Shown here: positions 5,620-6,565 of the stretch, piece after piece
Numbering within the stretch: the first letter of the stretch is position 1
How the letters are laid out: every line of letters begins with the position of its first letter
DNA from: Chloroflexi bacterium UBA5177
GTDB lineage: Bacteria > Chloroflexota > UBA5177
Assembly (NCBI GenBank): GCA_002413265.1
Contig: DHWR01000006.1
Span: forward strand, 1-6,565
Length of the DNA: 6,565 nucleotides
Direction of reading: 5' to 3'
Notes under the pieces: model-generated
Told to the model about the DNA's origin: nothing
The model's input: only the letters and a program-made list of their open reading frames with translations
Database searches by the model: none
Position numbers and translations under genes: made by a program

Positions 5620-6565
5620 CGCTCAACAAAGTCCTCATCATCGGCTCGGGGCCCATCGTCATCGGCCAGGCGGCGGAATTCGACTACTCGGGCACCCAGG
5701 CCTGTCTCGCCTGCCGAGCGGCCGGCGTGAAGACCGTGCTCGCCAACTCCAACCCCGCCACCATTCAGACCGATCAACACGTGGCGGACACCGTGTACAT
5801 CGAGCCGCTCACCGTCGAGTCGCTGGAAGAAATCATTCGCTACGAAAGGCCGGACGGCGTGATTGCCACCGTCGGTGGCCAAACCGCGCTGAACCTGGCT
5901 GTCGCCCTGGACGACGCCGGAATTCTCGAGAGATACGGCGTCCGAGTGCTCGGTACCGGCCTCTCGTCCATTCGGCGCGGGGAAGACCGCGCGCTGTTCT
6001 CAGCCATGCTCGAGGATGCCGGGCAGCCGCTCTTGCCAAGCGAAGCGGTAACCTCCGTGAAGCAGGCCATCGACGCGGCGCAGCGCCTCGGCTATCCGGT
6101 CATGTGCCGCTCGGCCTTCGCGCTCGGCGGCGCCGGCAGCGGCTTCGCTCGAAACCAGGACGAGCTGGCGGTCCAGGTGACCCGCGGTCTGGCCTTCAGC
6201 GGCAGCGGCCAGGTGCTGGTGGAGAAAAGCGTGTACGGCTGGAGTGAGATCGAGTACGAGGTCGTGCGCGACGCGGCCGGCAACTGTCTCGTGGTCTGCA
6301 ACATGGAAAACATCGATCCGATGGGCGTGCATACCGGCGACTCCATAGTGGTAGCGCCCAGCCAGACCTTGAGCGACGATCGCTATCAGCTCCTCCGCAC
6401 CGCTTCCATCGCCACCGTGCGCGCCCTCGGCGTGGAGGGCGCCTGCAACGTTCAGTTCGCCCTGAACGCTGAGACCGGTGAGTACTTCGTCATCGAAGTC
6501 AACCCCCGCCTGTCGCGCTCCTCCGCGCTCGCGTCCAAGGCCACCGGCTATCCCATCGCCAAGGT
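5616..6565 (+). CDS. carB: Carbamoyl-phosphate synthase large subunit, N-terminal part, cut by window edge
   Basis: The first 316 complete residues of a protein usually near 1,070. It forms carbamoyl phosphate from bicarbonate, ATP and ammonia supplied by CarA. The GTG start (5616) overlaps the carA TGA as GTGA, with GGAG eight bases upstream, so the subunits are translated together. Seen: [20 protein letters not shown] (9-28), [10 protein letters not shown] (44-53), GGQTALN (87-93), EDR at 123-125, [10 protein letters not shown] (169-178), EIEYEVVRD (211-219), GVHTGDS (237-243), NVQFAL (278-283) and [18 protein letters not shown] (294-311). These are the ATP-grasp residues of the carboxyphosphate domain. 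The start is about six residues shorter than in E. coli. The wording [15 protein letters not shown] and [13 protein letters not shown] resembles eukaryotic CAD more than E. coli CarB (from memory). Confidence 0.97.
   Translation, partial: MTLNKVLIIGSGPIVIGQAAEFDYSGTQACLACRAAGVKTVLANSNPATIQTDQHVADTVYIEPLTVESLEEIIRYERPDGVIATVGGQTALNLAVALDDAGILERYGVRVLGTGLSSIRRGEDRALFSAMLEDAGQPLLPSEAVTSVKQAIDAAQRLGYPVMCRSAFALGGAGSGFARNQDELAVQVTRGLAFSGSGQVLVEKSVYGWSEIEYEVVRDAAGNCLVVCNMENIDPMGVHTGDSIVVAPSQTLSDDRYQLLRTASIATVRALGVEGACNVQFALNAETGEYFVIEVNPRLSRSSALASKATGYPIAK

Overview
The window reads as GC-rich chromosomal DNA from a free-living bacterium. It is densely packed with amino-acid and nucleotide biosynthesis genes that use GTG as well as ATG starts. 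I see no insertion sequences, phage genes, CRISPR repeats or tRNAs. The phylum cannot be fixed from the sequence. The CarB fragment has motif wording close to eukaryotic CAD-type carbamoyl-phosphate synthase, which argues against an ordinary enterobacterial or Bacillus-like source.

Left half, minus strand (1-3330): three genes form one tightly coupled unit, transcribed right to left. They are a PucR/CdaR-type regulator (1969-3330), a monofunctional prephenate dehydratase with a phenylalanine-sensing ACT domain (pheA, 1085-1972), and a class I/II PLP aminotransferase cut by the left edge (1-1088). Both junctions are 4-base start/stop overlaps (ATGA, then GTGA). The likely job is the last two steps to phenylalanine, prephenate to phenylpyruvate to Phe, led by a regulator that may control its own operon. 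A candidate promoter (3417-3445) lies between two copies of a CTTGGTT direct repeat.

Middle, plus strand (about 3640-4057): a short reading frame ends in a stretch where 14 of 16 residues are Val, Leu or Ile. A strong intrinsic terminator follows 25 bases later. The RNA arms can be drawn as a classical 1:2 / 2:3 / 3:4 attenuator, the layout of ilv/leu leaders. However, no branched-chain amino acid gene follows, only a 54-residue acidic, aromatic-rich unknown ORF with a good ribosome binding site.

Right half, plus strand (4229-6565): a leader of about 230 bases holds two intrinsic terminators with nearly identical, interchangeable arms, separated by a foldable multi-stem segment. The second terminator ends only 22 bases before carA. 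carA (4498-5619) and carB (from 5616, cut by the right edge) overlap by 4 bases and encode the two subunits of carbamoyl-phosphate synthase, which feeds arginine and pyrimidine synthesis.

The coding calls for pheA, carA, carB and the aminotransferase are secure. The RNA-based regulatory elements were inferred by hand pairing and are the most interesting part of the window.
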